From: Evansella clarkii
GTDB taxonomy: Bacteria > Bacillota > Bacilli > Bacillales > Salisediminibacteriaceae
DNA: 64,000 nt
Direction of reading: 5' to 3'
Assembly: GCF_002019695.1 (NCBI RefSeq)
Contig: NZ_KV917376.1
Coordinates: forward strand, 3,128,040-3,192,039
The notes beneath the pieces were generated by a model, which did not search any database, was not told the DNA's origin, and saw only the letters and a list, made by a program, of their open reading frames with translations. Below are positions 9,372 through 18,900 of the stretch, piece by piece. Within the stretch, counting starts at the first letter, position 1. Every line of letters begins with the position of its first letter. Both the position numbers and the translations under genes were made by a program.

Positions 9372-10463
9372 GTGAAAACAACTTATATATCCGGTAATAC
9401 GAGTGAAGGATTTTACAGCCTTGCAGGACAGTTCTGGCAGGGAGATACGGAAGTCTGGCTAATAACAGGCAGCAGCATGCTGGCAAGGGGAACTGTTTTG
9501 TTAAAACTTGCTGACCGGCTGGGGAAATACGGTGCTGAAACTGAATTATTTGTCCATCCGGATGACGGGAAAACTCCTGACGGTCTCTGCATTCCTGCAG
9601 TAAACCTGGTAATACTTTCCGATAATGAAGCTGCATTGCCAGCCAGCCGTTATTCAGGGCTGGCAGACCAAACGATAAATTTAAACGATTGTTTAAAAAC
9701 GGACCATCTTCGTAAGTCGCGGGGGGAGATTTTTGCCCTGCAGGAGGAGGCTGCCACGGAAAGGCAAGCTGCCTACAGGCATTTTAAAAACGGAAGGGTA
9801 ATCCATGAAGAAAAGGAAGCGGTTTACCTGAAGGCCATGGATTTCAGCAAAGCAGATCAGGCAGCGGATGAAATCATCGCTAAATGGATAGAAAAAGCCA
9901 GTGTGGATGGGAATGTGGGGTCAAAAACGGCAGTACGTTTTTTTGGCGCAGCGACAGCTTTCGGACCGTTAAATTTTATCGATGAACTAACAGAGGGGAT
10001 AAATAAACGAATTATTATTAAAGGGCGTTCAGGCAGCGGAAAATCAACCTTAATGAGAAAGGTAGCGAAGGCTGCAGAGGAAAAGCAATTATATGTAGAA
10101 TACTATCCTTGCGGGCTTGATCCGAAGAGCCTTGATATGGTTTTTATTCCGGAGCTGAGCTTTGCTATACTTGATGGAACAGCCCCTCACGTGATTGACC
10201 CCCGCCGAAAAGAGGATGAAGTGGTGGATATGTTTGAGCGGTGTATGGATCCTCTTGTAGAAGATGTTTATTCCCGGGAACTGAGGGAATATACAGCAAA
10301 CTATAAGGATACTATGAAAAAGGGTACTGCCTGCCTGAGCAGGGTGAATCAGATTCAGCAGCAAATAAACCAGTACTATGACCGAAACACAGATTATAAT
10401 AAAATAGATAACCTGGTTTCAGAGATTGAAAGTTTTCTTCATATGAAATTGACAGCTTTATAA
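9372..10463 (+). CDS. Two-lobed P-loop NTPase-like protein (PRK06851 type), N-terminal P-loop degenerate
   Basis: 363 residues with two related halves. The C-terminal half has a clean Walker A, GRSGSGKST (about 218-226). The N-terminal half has the same context (WLITGSSMLARGTVLLKLAD, about 28-47) but the P-loop Gly-Lys-Ser is gone (SSMLARGT). In relatives as I remember them, both halves have P-loops. The function of the family is unknown; a nucleotide-dependent kinase or ATPase is the usual guess. The GTG start at 9372 has an ideal AAGGAGG nine bases upstream. Its own promoter region (9209-9371) contains short words with GCGGATC. Confidence 0.7.
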   Translation: MKTTYISGNTSEGFYSLAGQFWQGDTEVWLITGSSMLARGTVLLKLADRLGKYGAETELFVHPDDGKTPDGLCIPAVNLVILSDNEAALPASRYSGLADQTINLNDCLKTDHLRKSRGEIFALQEEAATERQAAYRHFKNGRVIHEEKEAVYLKAMDFSKADQAADEIIAKWIEKASVDGNVGSKTAVRFFGAATAFGPLNFIDELTEGINKRIIIKGRSGSGKSTLMRKVAKAAEEKQLYVEYYPCGLDPKSLDMVFIPELSFAILDGTAPHVIDPRRKEDEVVDMFERCMDPLVEDVYSRELREYTANYKDTMKKGTACLSRVNQIQQQINQYYDRNTDYNKIDNLVSEIESFLHMKLTAL

Positions 10464-10613
10464 GGATTAGTGCCCGGCTTCTATGGATGACGCCGGGCTG
10501 CTGTCTGCTCTGCTTTCTTTCCTGAGAAATCTTAGCCATGACAGAAAGGGCATCCGTGATATAATATTTAAGCTTACTTGCTTATCAGTGAAGGCAGAAA
10601 GGAAATTTGAAAC

Positions 10614-11777
10614 ATGAATTCAACCTGGAAACTTAAAGGAATGCTGTTTTTCTTTCATTCATCAATGACAATTCTTATAAGCTATCTGCCTGTTTATTTT
10701 CAGGCTCTCGGCCTGACCGGCGGACAAATCGGAGTTCTTCTGGCTGCAGGTCCGGCAGCCTCTATTATCGCACAGCCCTTCTGGGGGTTTATGAGCGATA
10801 AATGGAAAACGGTAAAAAGGGTGCTGTTAATCTGCCTTTCAGGAGCACTCGCTACAGGATTTATTGTATTTCAGGTAACCGAGTATCTGCTCCTGATCCC
10901 GCTGATTTATCTTTTCTTTACCTTTATGTCGCCTGCCGGAGGCCTTGGAGACAGCCTTGCGCAGAAAGTCTCTGTTGTGAAAGGGGTTTCTTTTGGATCG
11001 ATAAGAATGTGGGGCTCCCTCGGGTTTGCGTTTTCTTCCCTTGGCGGCGGGATTATTCTCACACAAATCGGCATTATGAATATCTATTATGTCCTTGCTT
11101 TCTTTATCGTTATCGCATTATTTTTTACATACTTCGCTCCTGACAGTGAACCGTCAAAGAAACCTGTTAAACTGATCAATGCGCTGAAACTGGCGAAAAA
11201 TATGAAACTGCTCTTATTTCTGTTAATGTGCTTTGCTATCAGTCTCACACATCGGATTAATGACTCGTTTATTGGGCTGTATATTATTGAACTTGGCGGG
11301 AATGAATCTTATATTGGTATGGCCTGGTTCATTGGTGTTGCTACAGAAGCGCTGGTATTTGCATTAAGTGTGTACTGGATGAGGAAATTCCATCCCCTGA
11401 CGCTCATTGCCATCGCTGGTGCAGTCTATGTTGTGCGCTGGCTTCTCATGGCGGCAGTTCCGAATCCTGAATTTCTCCTCGCCGTGCAGGTGCTTCATGG
11501 CATCTCATTTGGTATGTTTTATCTGACTGCATTTCAGTTTGTATCGAAACTTCTGCCGGAAGAACTGGAGTCTACGGGTCACCTCTTGTTTATTTCTGTT
11601 TTCTTTGGCATCTCCGGTGTAATCGGCTCCCTTATTGGCGGGACGGTAATGAATTATTTTGAACTGAGTGTTCTGTACTGGATCATGTTTTTCCTCGCTT
11701 TAACGGGGCTTGCAGGGGCGCTCCTGTACAGAGCTTCATTTTTGAAGAACAACCGGGGAATGAATGAGCCTGTTTAA
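10614..11777 (+). CDS. MFS transporter (MFS_1-like / PPP family)
   Basis: 387 residues with 12 predicted membrane helices. It starts directly in TM1 after a short KLKG sequence and has the loop GFMSDKWKTVKR between TM2 and TM3, a variant of the MFS signature. SFGSIRMWGSLGFAFSSLGGG resembles the nucleoside/3-phenylpropionate symporter-like subgroup (B. subtilis YwbF type). The substrate is unknown. ATG with AAAGGAAA upstream. A hairpin GCCCGGC/GCCGGGC in the 150-bp gap before it may end the previous gene. Confidence 0.85.
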   Translation: MNSTWKLKGMLFFFHSSMTILISYLPVYFQALGLTGGQIGVLLAAGPAASIIAQPFWGFMSDKWKTVKRVLLICLSGALATGFIVFQVTEYLLLIPLIYLFFTFMSPAGGLGDSLAQKVSVVKGVSFGSIRMWGSLGFAFSSLGGGIILTQIGIMNIYYVLAFFIVIALFFTYFAPDSEPSKKPVKLINALKLAKNMKLLLFLLMCFAISLTHRINDSFIGLYIIELGGNESYIGMAWFIGVATEALVFALSVYWMRKFHPLTLIAIAGAVYVVRWLLMAAVPNPEFLLAVQVLHGISFGMFYLTAFQFVSKLLPEELESTGHLLFISVFFGISGVIGSLIGGTVMNYFELSVLYWIMFFLALTGLAGALLYRASFLKNNRGMNEPV

Positions 11778-11816
11778 AAATTGTACAGATTAATAATGAG
11801 GAGGTTCTTAAAAACA

Positions 11817-12025
11817 GTTGATTGTAGCGAAAAGTGCGAGACGCCTTCGGTAAAAGCATTCGGCGAAGATCCCGCAGGGACGAGCGACACGTCATGAATC
11901 CGCTTCGAGTTGTCTCGACGTAAACGCTTCGAAGAATATGCTCGCAGAGGAAGAGACACGCTCTTTTTTCCCGAGGAAGCTGAGGCAATGCACGAGGCAA
12001 GCGAGCATCTTTTAGCGAAATCAAC
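11817..12025. repeat. Composite dispersed repeat with terminal inverted repeats
   Basis: About 209 bp in a 550-bp gene-free gap. The ends are GTTGATTGTAGCGA (11817-11830) and TAGCGAAATCAAC (12013-12025), imperfect inverses. The outer parts (AAAGCATTCGGCGAAGAT, CCGAGGAAGCTGAGGC, GCGAGCATCTTTTAGCG) resemble a dispersed Bacillaceae intergenic repeat as I remember it. The middle carries the module GCTTCGAGTTGTCTCGACG (11902-11920) plus AGAGGAAGAGACA (11946-11958), which recurs in the unrelated-looking repeat at 45524-45790. It looks like one repeat inserted in another. Confidence 0.7.
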
Positions 12026-12051
12026 AACAAAGTTATAGAGCATAAAAGGAA

Positions 12052-12100
12052 AGAGAGACACTCATCCAAACTTTTTGGTATGAGTGCCTCTCTATTTTTA
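12052..12100 (+). terminator. Strong terminator downstream of the MFS gene and repeat
   Basis: AGAGAGACACTCAT / ATGAGTGCCTCTCT, a 14-bp stem with one mismatch, followed by ATTTTTATTT. Confidence 0.8.
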
Positions 12101-12327
12101 TTTACTGGATTTTGTCCCAGCCCCTTTTAAATTCCCGGGATGGTTTGCCATTGTTAATAACAGAGTTTCCAAAAATGCCCGGCTTCACAGTCTGGATGAT
12201 TGTTTTCATTAAACTACTGACATTTCTTTAATTAAGGCCTAAGTAACTGTATAATTGCATTATAGCTAAATTATTCAGGCATCCCTTATTAAGAGGGAGG
12301 TTTCAGGACAAAAAATCAGGTGATTAT

Positions 12328-13032
12328 ATGAAAAAGGGAATCCTAATTTTAACAGGATTCATACTTCTGCTCTTTCTGATAGATTTCGAATGGATTGCCC
12401 ATCTCAGGAATGAGGATATGGACTATTTTACAGATGGAATTCTGGAAGAAGCAGGTTACGGACTTTTATGGATAACTATACCGCTGATGGTGCTTCAGGG
12501 AGCTGTCACAATTTTTCCGGTAATTGTGGTCATATTAATTCATTTTTTAAGCTTCGGTGTAGTAGAAGGTTTTATCTTCAGTATGATAGGTACAACGATT
12601 GGTGCATTAGTTTGTTACTGGCTTGCGGAATCGTTCAGTGGAAAGTGGGTTGACCGGTTTTGGGAGAAAAGACAGCAGGCACTAAGCAAAATATTAAGAC
12701 AGATAAATGAATATGGCGTTCTGATGCTCATTGTATTAAGGAGTATTCCTGTAATGCCAAGTAACCTCATTTCCATTGCTGCTGCATTCAGCCCCATTAG
12801 TTTCAGAAGTTACTTTATTTCAACCGTTCTCGGAAATATGTCAATGATCTGGCTGCTAAGTCTCCTCTCAGCACCCTTATGGATAAGCGGGCCGGTGTTT
12901 CTTCCTTATTTAACAGCTTATATTGTTTTTGCGGCAATCGTTCTCGGCTCCTATTTGTACCGTTTTTTCACCAAGGAAGAGAGCACGACCCGGAGGAGGA
13001 GGTTCAGAAGGCTTTCCTTAGGCAGAAAATAA
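12328..13032 (+). CDS. TVP38/TMEM64 family membrane protein
   Basis: 234 residues, the second VTT-family protein of the window. It has an N-terminal anchor and a periplasmic-side loop (RNEDMDYFTDGI). The core has the Pro-containing hydrophobic stretch FPVIVVILIHFLSFG, and LRSIPVMPSNLISIAAAFSP matches the equivalent stretch of the gene at 39-707. The C-terminus is very basic (RRRRFRRLSLGRK). ATG start with AGGTGAT. Monocistronic. A role in lipid movement or membrane homeostasis is inferred from the family only. Confidence 0.85.
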   Translation: MKKGILILTGFILLLFLIDFEWIAHLRNEDMDYFTDGILEEAGYGLLWITIPLMVLQGAVTIFPVIVVILIHFLSFGVVEGFIFSMIGTTIGALVCYWLAESFSGKWVDRFWEKRQQALSKILRQINEYGVLMLIVLRSIPVMPSNLISIAAAFSPISFRSYFISTVLGNMSMIWLLSLLSAPLWISGPVFLPYLTAYIVFAAIVLGSYLYRFFTKEESTTRRRRFRRLSLGRK

Positions 13033-13154
13033 ACCTGGCTGAGACCGGTCTGTGCATTGATAGAGAAGTAAGGTAATTATTGCGAATTGAACCGCTTAAT
13101 AAGAAATCGAGAATAAGTTTTAACAAAGTCCTGTATTAAAGGAGGCATCCCCCT

Positions 13155-14177
13155 ATGACGACTGACTTTTTCGAAGCGGGCTCGGCGGTCTATTTGTTTT
13201 CTTTAAGTTTATTCTTTCTGCTCGCTGCTGTTATATTTCTAATTGGTTTCAAAGAGAATATCCGGAGAAAAAAACATAAGCTGGAATCGAAAAAGCTGCT
13301 TATTACTGAAGAGGATCTGGAAAAACTGCCGCCAGCGCTGGCAGCCCAGTTCCTTCACGGAAGAGAGGATAGTTCCAGGCATATATTGTCCGGGCTTCTC
13401 TCCCTTGTGGCTAAAGGGAAATTTCATTTAGGCTTCGATGAAAAACGAGGGGAATATTATTTTGAACGAGATCTCTCAGAGAGCGGGAAACTGGAGGAAG
13501 AGGAACAGTTTCTCGCAGACTGGTTTCTGGAAGAGATAGGGAAGCAGAGCAGATTTTATCCTTCCCAGCTGGAGGAATATACAGAAACCCGGGAAAACCG
13601 TGAGAGGTTTATTCAGCGGTATTATGAATGGGAGGAGAACAATGAACAGAAGCTGAAACAGCTTGGGCTTCTGTCCGACCTCCCGCCACGGAAGCTTTTA
13701 CTCGGTGCACTAGCCCTCGTTCAGCTTGTTGCCGGAGGAATATTATTATTTGTCGTTCCCTTTGTGAGTGTGTTATACCTCGCTGGGGCGATTGCATCGT
13801 TCTGGCTGATGTTTTATTTGAAAAACATGACTGATTATGGCTGGAAGATTTTTTACCGTTTCAAGGAATATAAGGAGCGGCTGCCGGAAACTGCAAGAAA
13901 TCAGACCGACCTTTCTCAATTTCCCCCTGCGGCTCTTTATGCCCTTGCTTTTGGTAAAAAAGATGATTATTTCCGGCATCTCCCGGTGAAAGAAGCCCCC
14001 CCTTCTCTGCGCCAGGAAAATTTTCCCCTTTACTTTGCAGCAGGCTCAGGAGTTTTTGCTTTGTCGTCCGAAGAAGGAGATTTAGCTGATGCCCTTACAG
14101 CATCGATCGAAAAGGCCGTTTCGCCTGCCTACGAGACAGCGGTTGAAGACGGTACGGGAGGATTTGATGCTTCGTGA
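13155..14177 (+). CDS. DUF2207-like membrane protein (C-terminal part of the family)
   Basis: 340 residues. One N-terminal helix (about 12-33), then a cytosolic winged-helix-like segment resembling the DUF2207 core: KLPPALAAQFLHG followed by a helix, then LLSLVAKGKFHL. Two helices at about 185-225 are followed by a soluble tail with FPPAALYALAFGKKDDYF. Full-length DUF2207 proteins also have an N-terminal extracytoplasmic beta domain, absent here. AAAGGAGG precedes the ATG. The 3' end overlaps the convergent gene at 14129-15001 by 49 bp. Function unknown. Confidence 0.65.
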   Translation: MTTDFFEAGSAVYLFSLSLFFLLAAVIFLIGFKENIRRKKHKLESKKLLITEEDLEKLPPALAAQFLHGREDSSRHILSGLLSLVAKGKFHLGFDEKRGEYYFERDLSESGKLEEEEQFLADWFLEEIGKQSRFYPSQLEEYTETRENRERFIQRYYEWEENNEQKLKQLGLLSDLPPRKLLLGALALVQLVAGGILLFVVPFVSVLYLAGAIASFWLMFYLKNMTDYGWKIFYRFKEYKERLPETARNQTDLSQFPPAALYALAFGKKDDYFRHLPVKEAPPSLRQENFPLYFAAGSGVFALSSEEGDLADALTASIEKAVSPAYETAVEDGTGGFDAS

Positions 14178-15001
14178 CTTTTACCTGGCGGACGAAATCT
14201 GATCATAAAGATTTTCCAAACTGCTGCATCACCAGCTTGTGGAACGGACCTTGCGTTACACTTGTAAACCAGCCACGGAAGGGCCGGTTTAAAGTGAAGA
14301 AGCGCAGTATACAACCAGGGGCCATCCTCATCCTCTCCTGATAAAAAGATAAATCTTCCATCTGGAGAGGATGCAGAACGCTCTTTGTTTAAGATGCCGC
14401 CCCGGATAACGAATTCCTGGACTCCCGGGACGCTGCCAGGCTGGTTTTCTTCCAGAATAAGAAGTGGTTTGGGACATCCTTTTGCAAGAAATAAATGGCG
14501 TTGGTCCTGGCTTTTTATATTCACCACTCCCCTGAAGCTTCTGTTCACCCAGTCAAAATAAAGAGTGGATGGCTCTCTGTTTTTCAGATGGCCTTCGTTA
14601 AGCTGAGACTTCTGTACAGATGTAACTGTATGCTTTACAGGAGCTGCCGTAAAATCGGCTGGTTCAGAAAAATGGTTATCATCAGGCATAACAAGGTGCA
14701 GCTCATTGCCAAATTCTGAGGCTGCTTTTTTTAAAAGAAGGCAGGCTAATTCATGCAGGAGATAATTATTTCCCTGAACGAGGTGGTCATTAGCCGTGAG
14801 CGGCCCTGCCATTAAAATTTTTGTGTATTTCCCTGCAAGGTACTGAAAAGAATCCCAGCGAAAAGGAAGCAAGCCATTCTTCAGGCGATTGCTTGCTGAA
14901 GAAAAACGATAGACTGGGATATTTTCTGCTAAATCAGGAAAGATCATTTGCAAGTGGTCATTCTTATAACTGGTGATTACAGCTTGTGTCAAAGTACTCA
15001 T
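14129..15001 (-). CDS. Orphan protein of unknown function
   Basis: 290 residues, not recognised. There are no membrane segments, signal peptide or known catalytic motif. It opens STLTQAVITSYKNDHLQMIF, has a mid-region rich in hydrophobic beta-like strands (KILMAGPLTANDHLVQGNNY) and a Pro/Ser-rich tail. The ATG is preceded by AGAGG at tight spacing, so initiation may be weak. The last 16 codons overlap the convergent DUF2207-like gene. The long open frame and the absence of a competing gene support coding. Confidence 0.6.
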   Translation of the reverse strand: MSTLTQAVITSYKNDHLQMIFPDLAENIPVYRFSSASNRLKNGLLPFRWDSFQYLAGKYTKILMAGPLTANDHLVQGNNYLLHELACLLLKKAASEFGNELHLVMPDDNHFSEPADFTAAPVKHTVTSVQKSQLNEGHLKNREPSTLYFDWVNRSFRGVVNIKSQDQRHLFLAKGCPKPLLILEENQPGSVPGVQEFVIRGGILNKERSASSPDGRFIFLSGEDEDGPWLYTALLHFKPALPWLVYKCNARSVPQAGDAAVWKIFMIRFRPPGKSHEASNPPVPSSTAVS

Positions 15002-15141
15002 CCTCTGCTGGTCTTATGAGTTAAAAATATCATACAAAAAGCATAGTGATGAAAATTCCGGCTTGATATTTTTATGATTTTTTAAATAGAAAAGGGTTAT
15101 CGGGGCAGGACGAAGAAATTATATTATACAGACTATAACTC

Positions 15142-15176
15142 ATCCTGAAGCACCAGTCACTCGAAAGCTTCGGGAT
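15142..15176 (+). promoter_or_regulatory. 5'-UTR hairpin upstream of ywpF
   Basis: ATCCTGAAGC / GCTTCGGGAT, ten consecutive pairs (one G-T) with a 15-nt loop, ending 8 bp before the AGGAGG ribosome site of ywpF. No T-run follows, so it is not a terminator; it may affect translation or mRNA stability. Confidence 0.5.
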
Positions 15177-15198
15177 ACGTCTCAGGAGGTCTTTTAAA

Positions 15199-15705
15199 AT
15201 GAAAACTTTTAAACTTTGTTCACTGGCTGTGCTTTTTGATGAAGAGCATAATGACAAAGGCCAGATAAATGGGCAGCATGTCCCGCTTGTAGACGGGCTT
15301 ATTATTAATAAAGAAGAAGCGGACAAGAACTGGCTCCTTGATGCAGTAGTTACAAGGGAATGGAAAGACTTTTTTCAGGAATACCTCGATGGGCAGGAAA
15401 AGTTTATGGCCGAGGTCACGATTACGAAAAAAACAAATGATCCGGCAACACTTGTCTGCCAGGTAACAGGGATTAATGATATAGGGAAAAACCTCAGCAT
15501 ACATCTGGACGGGATTCTGGTAGTTAAAAAAGATGACCTTTCGGATATGCTGCTCAAAAATCTTCTGAAGGAAGGCTATTCCGGTGACGAACTGTATGAT
15601 GAATTTAAACGGCGGAAGAAAGACAGGGGTAAAGCAATTCAGGGAATACTGACCAATGCGTATGAACAGGTAAAGCAAAAAGGCTATTACAACTCAGAAT
15701 CCTGA
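15199..15705 (+). CDS. ywpF: YwpF-like protein
   Basis: 168 residues. The N-terminus MKTFKLCSLAVLFDEE, the block LVDGLIINKEEADKNWLLDA and TITKKTNDPATL match the YwpF-like family as I know it from B. subtilis, whose role is unknown. Soluble, predicted alpha/beta. The C-terminal third is charged (KRRKKDRGKAIQGIL). AGGAGG sits 9 bp before the ATG, and a stable hairpin lies just upstream in the leader. Monocistronic with its own terminator. Confidence 0.75.
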   Translation: MKTFKLCSLAVLFDEEHNDKGQINGQHVPLVDGLIINKEEADKNWLLDAVVTREWKDFFQEYLDGQEKFMAEVTITKKTNDPATLVCQVTGINDIGKNLSIHLDGILVVKKDDLSDMLLKNLLKEGYSGDELYDEFKRRKKDRGKAIQGILTNAYEQVKQKGYYNSES

Positions 15706-15715
15706 TGGGAAACTG

Positions 15716-15747
15716 GACGTCTTCCTGAATGTGAAGGCGTCTTTTTT
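15716..15747 (+). terminator. Terminator of ywpF
   Basis: GACGTCTTC / GAAGGCGTC (one G-T pair), then TTTTTT. Confidence 0.85.
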
Positions 15748-15930
15748 GCACGAAGGAAGGATGTGAAGGGTAAGTAAAACATAGAGTGATAGAAGGCTGT
15801 TTACAAATTGCCTGGATTAAGGCTCAACAGAGAAATTTAACACAGCCTGTAATTAAATACAGAGTAAACCTGGCTGATCCGGCGATTATGATTCACGGGG
15901 ACCGTATCAGCATAATAGGGGGCGGAGAAA

Positions 15931-18900
15931 ATGAAAGAAACCAGGGAAATAGTGATCAAAGATTTTACCCCGGAGATGGCGGCAACTGTAGCGGATATGT
16001 GGAATAGAAGCCGCGAAGGCTGGGGCGGCCACGGGGATATCAAAACAAAAGAGCAGGTTCAGAACGAACAGGGAAATTCGACTAACCTCCATACATACAT
16101 TGCGATTGATGGAGAAGAGGCAGTGGGTTATTGCGGTTTGTCAGAATACCGGGACGACACAGGAGCCCTCTATATCCCGCTTTTAAATGTGAGGACAGAT
16201 TATCACGGGCGAAAAATCGGCAAAAAGCTTGTGCTTACTGCCCTTAAGGAAACTATTAACCGTAAATGGCCCCGTCTTGATTTATACACATGGCCAGGGA
16301 ATACGAAGGCCGTTCCACTGTATAAGAAATGCGGCTTTTTCTGGGAGAACAGGGATGATACAGTTCATTTAATGAATTTTCTTCCTATGGTGCTCAATAC
16401 CGAAGCATTTGCGGATTTTTTCCGTTCAGCAGACTGGTACAGCGACAGCGTCCGGGAGATCAGCACGGAACCGGACGGCCGGAAATCCGGAGATTTTGAA
16501 CTTTATGATTACCACTGGGAAAAGGACGGTCGTATTCTCCATGTAGCTGTTGAAAAAACAGGCAGGGGTATTTCTGCTGTCAAAACCGAAAATTACTCCA
16601 TCGAGATGAAGCTTGACAGCCACACTGTCATTCATGGTAAAAATAACAAGGCTGTTTTTCATATTGAAAACTATACAGACGGACCATTGAAAATTGAGAT
16701 AACAGGGAAGGATGACCGTAATATTAGTTTCCCTCTCTCCTTAAAAGAAACTGCAGGAGAAAAGGCCGTAATCGAAGGAAGCTTTACAGCAGAAGATTCC
16801 GGAGAAGAACAGGGGGACAGAAAAACCCATCCTGCAGTGACTGCAGAAGTATTAATAAACGGAGAAAAGATTGTTTTTAAAACAGGTGTTCTTCCTCTCC
16901 CGCCTGTTAATATGACAGGAAAGCTTTCAGGCAGATTTACAAAGACTGGTGCATGGGAGAACGCATTCATAGAGCTCGGGAATAATTGCCCGGAGGCGGT
17001 TCAGCTGAAGTTTACTCTTCCGGAGATGGAGGAGGTGGAATTCAGGGAGAAAAACTATGAGGTCAGGCTTGAGAAAAAAGAAAAGAAGACTGTCCCCGTA
17101 AAGTTCTTCCTGAAGAAGCCCGCCTTTATCAATGCGGATATTCCCGCTGTTGTGGAGACGGAAGCAGGAGACACTCTGACATGCAGCGGCAGGGCAGCAT
17201 TCGCCTTTAATTCTCCTGGTTCAAGGATCAGCGGCGAATGCAGTAAATATTATCATCTGTTCAGCGGCCTTGTTCATGTTGCTCTCAGTAAAGAAAGTAA
17301 TACACTCATCTATGAGCGGGGAAGAAGCAATAAAAGCGATTATTCTTTCTCGTATCCTAAGCTTGGAAAGCCTTTCTCGGAAGAATTTTCGATTATGAAG
17401 CCGGCGAAGGTGAGATTTTACAGTGATGAGTGGAAGAATGCCCTGGAACTCACCTACTTGTCCCGGGATTTCCCGGGAGCTGCACTCACGAGGTGTATCG
17501 AACTTACAGGGGATGGCTTACTGAATCATTTTTACAGGCTGGAAAATCGCGGCCTCGAAAAACTTAATTCCCTGCAGCTCCAGCAGACGGTGAACTTTCC
17601 GCTTATCGGTACGTACATTCCTTACCGGGGGAAGATTGTTTTTAACGATAGTTCTTATAACAGCGAAGTGAATATCTGGGAAGAGAAGGATATAACCGGA
17701 AACTGGCTGTTTTCAGATGCGGAGAATGAGAACAGCTCCCTTATCTGGAATGAGGAGCTTCCGCTTCATTTTCAGAACTGGTTCCGCCATTATTTCGAAG
17801 AAGCATTACCGGAACTGAGGCCGGGGCAATCAGCGGAGTCAAAACCTCTTGTTTTTGGCCAGCGAGTATTTTCTGCAGCAGAGGAAGTTCTGGAGTTCGC
17901 CGGGGGCAGGAAAGATAATGCCGTATCATTACCTGAGAAGGTTTACAGCCTTGAAGTGGATGGAGGAAATCCGTTTGTATCCGGTAAAGCAGGGATTAAG
18001 TTCAGCTCTGCCGTAACACGGTCTGCTGAGACAGAGCTTTTCGTGTATACGAACGGCGGGGATAAAAAACAAAAGCATGCTTCTTTTTACAAAGGGGAAG
18101 AGGAAAACTGGTCATCTCTGGAGACAGAGGTTCCTGTTCCTTCCGGGGGGCCGCAAATTCTCCCTGTCACTGTGGAGGGTAAAATGGACTCACAGCACAT
18201 TGCTGAACGGCTCCTTCTCTTTCCGGAAGAAGAAGCTACCATTAAGACAGAGGAGATAATTGAAAATGGCAAAAATGTCTTCCTGGTAAATAACGGAGTA
18301 TTTACTATGAAAGCGGCTCCTGATTTTTATCCGTGTATATATTCTCTTCATGATGGGGAGACGGAGTGGCTGGACTCTTCTTTTCCTGAAGCCCATCCAA
18401 AATCGTGGTGGAATCCGTGGGTCGGGGGCATTTCTTTCGGATTGGAAGGTTTAATCCAGAGAAGAATCTCGCAAATGCCTTCAGAAGCTGTTTTTATCAC
18501 CTGTTTTGACCAGTTCAGGAATGAATGGAAAGGGATCAGGCTGACAACGAGAGTGGAGGATCATGAAGAATTCGCAGGCCTTGTTTTACATCAATATGCT
18601 GTTACAAGGCCAGGGGCGCCGCTGCTTTCTCTGTTTACTGAAATTGAGCAGAACACAGGAAGGCATTTTTACGGAAAGCATCTTCGTACGTTCATGAATA
18701 TTAATAAAGGCCGAAGAGCGGGAGAATTAACAGTCTCTGTTAACGAGGGAGGCAAAAAGAAGCTATTTTCCCACCATCGCCATGAAGCTGATATATCCCA
18801 GCTGGATGACTGTATTTTTGAAAAGAAGGACGGGAGTTATTCTCTTCACTATGTTCCGGATATAAAATCTTTGCAACTGGAGCTGTTCATGAATGAAGAT

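Noticed and set aside
12615-12797. Minus-strand frame inside the TVP38 gene and similar short shadows elsewhere
   Set aside because: They overlap well-supported genes in other frames and lack start signals.
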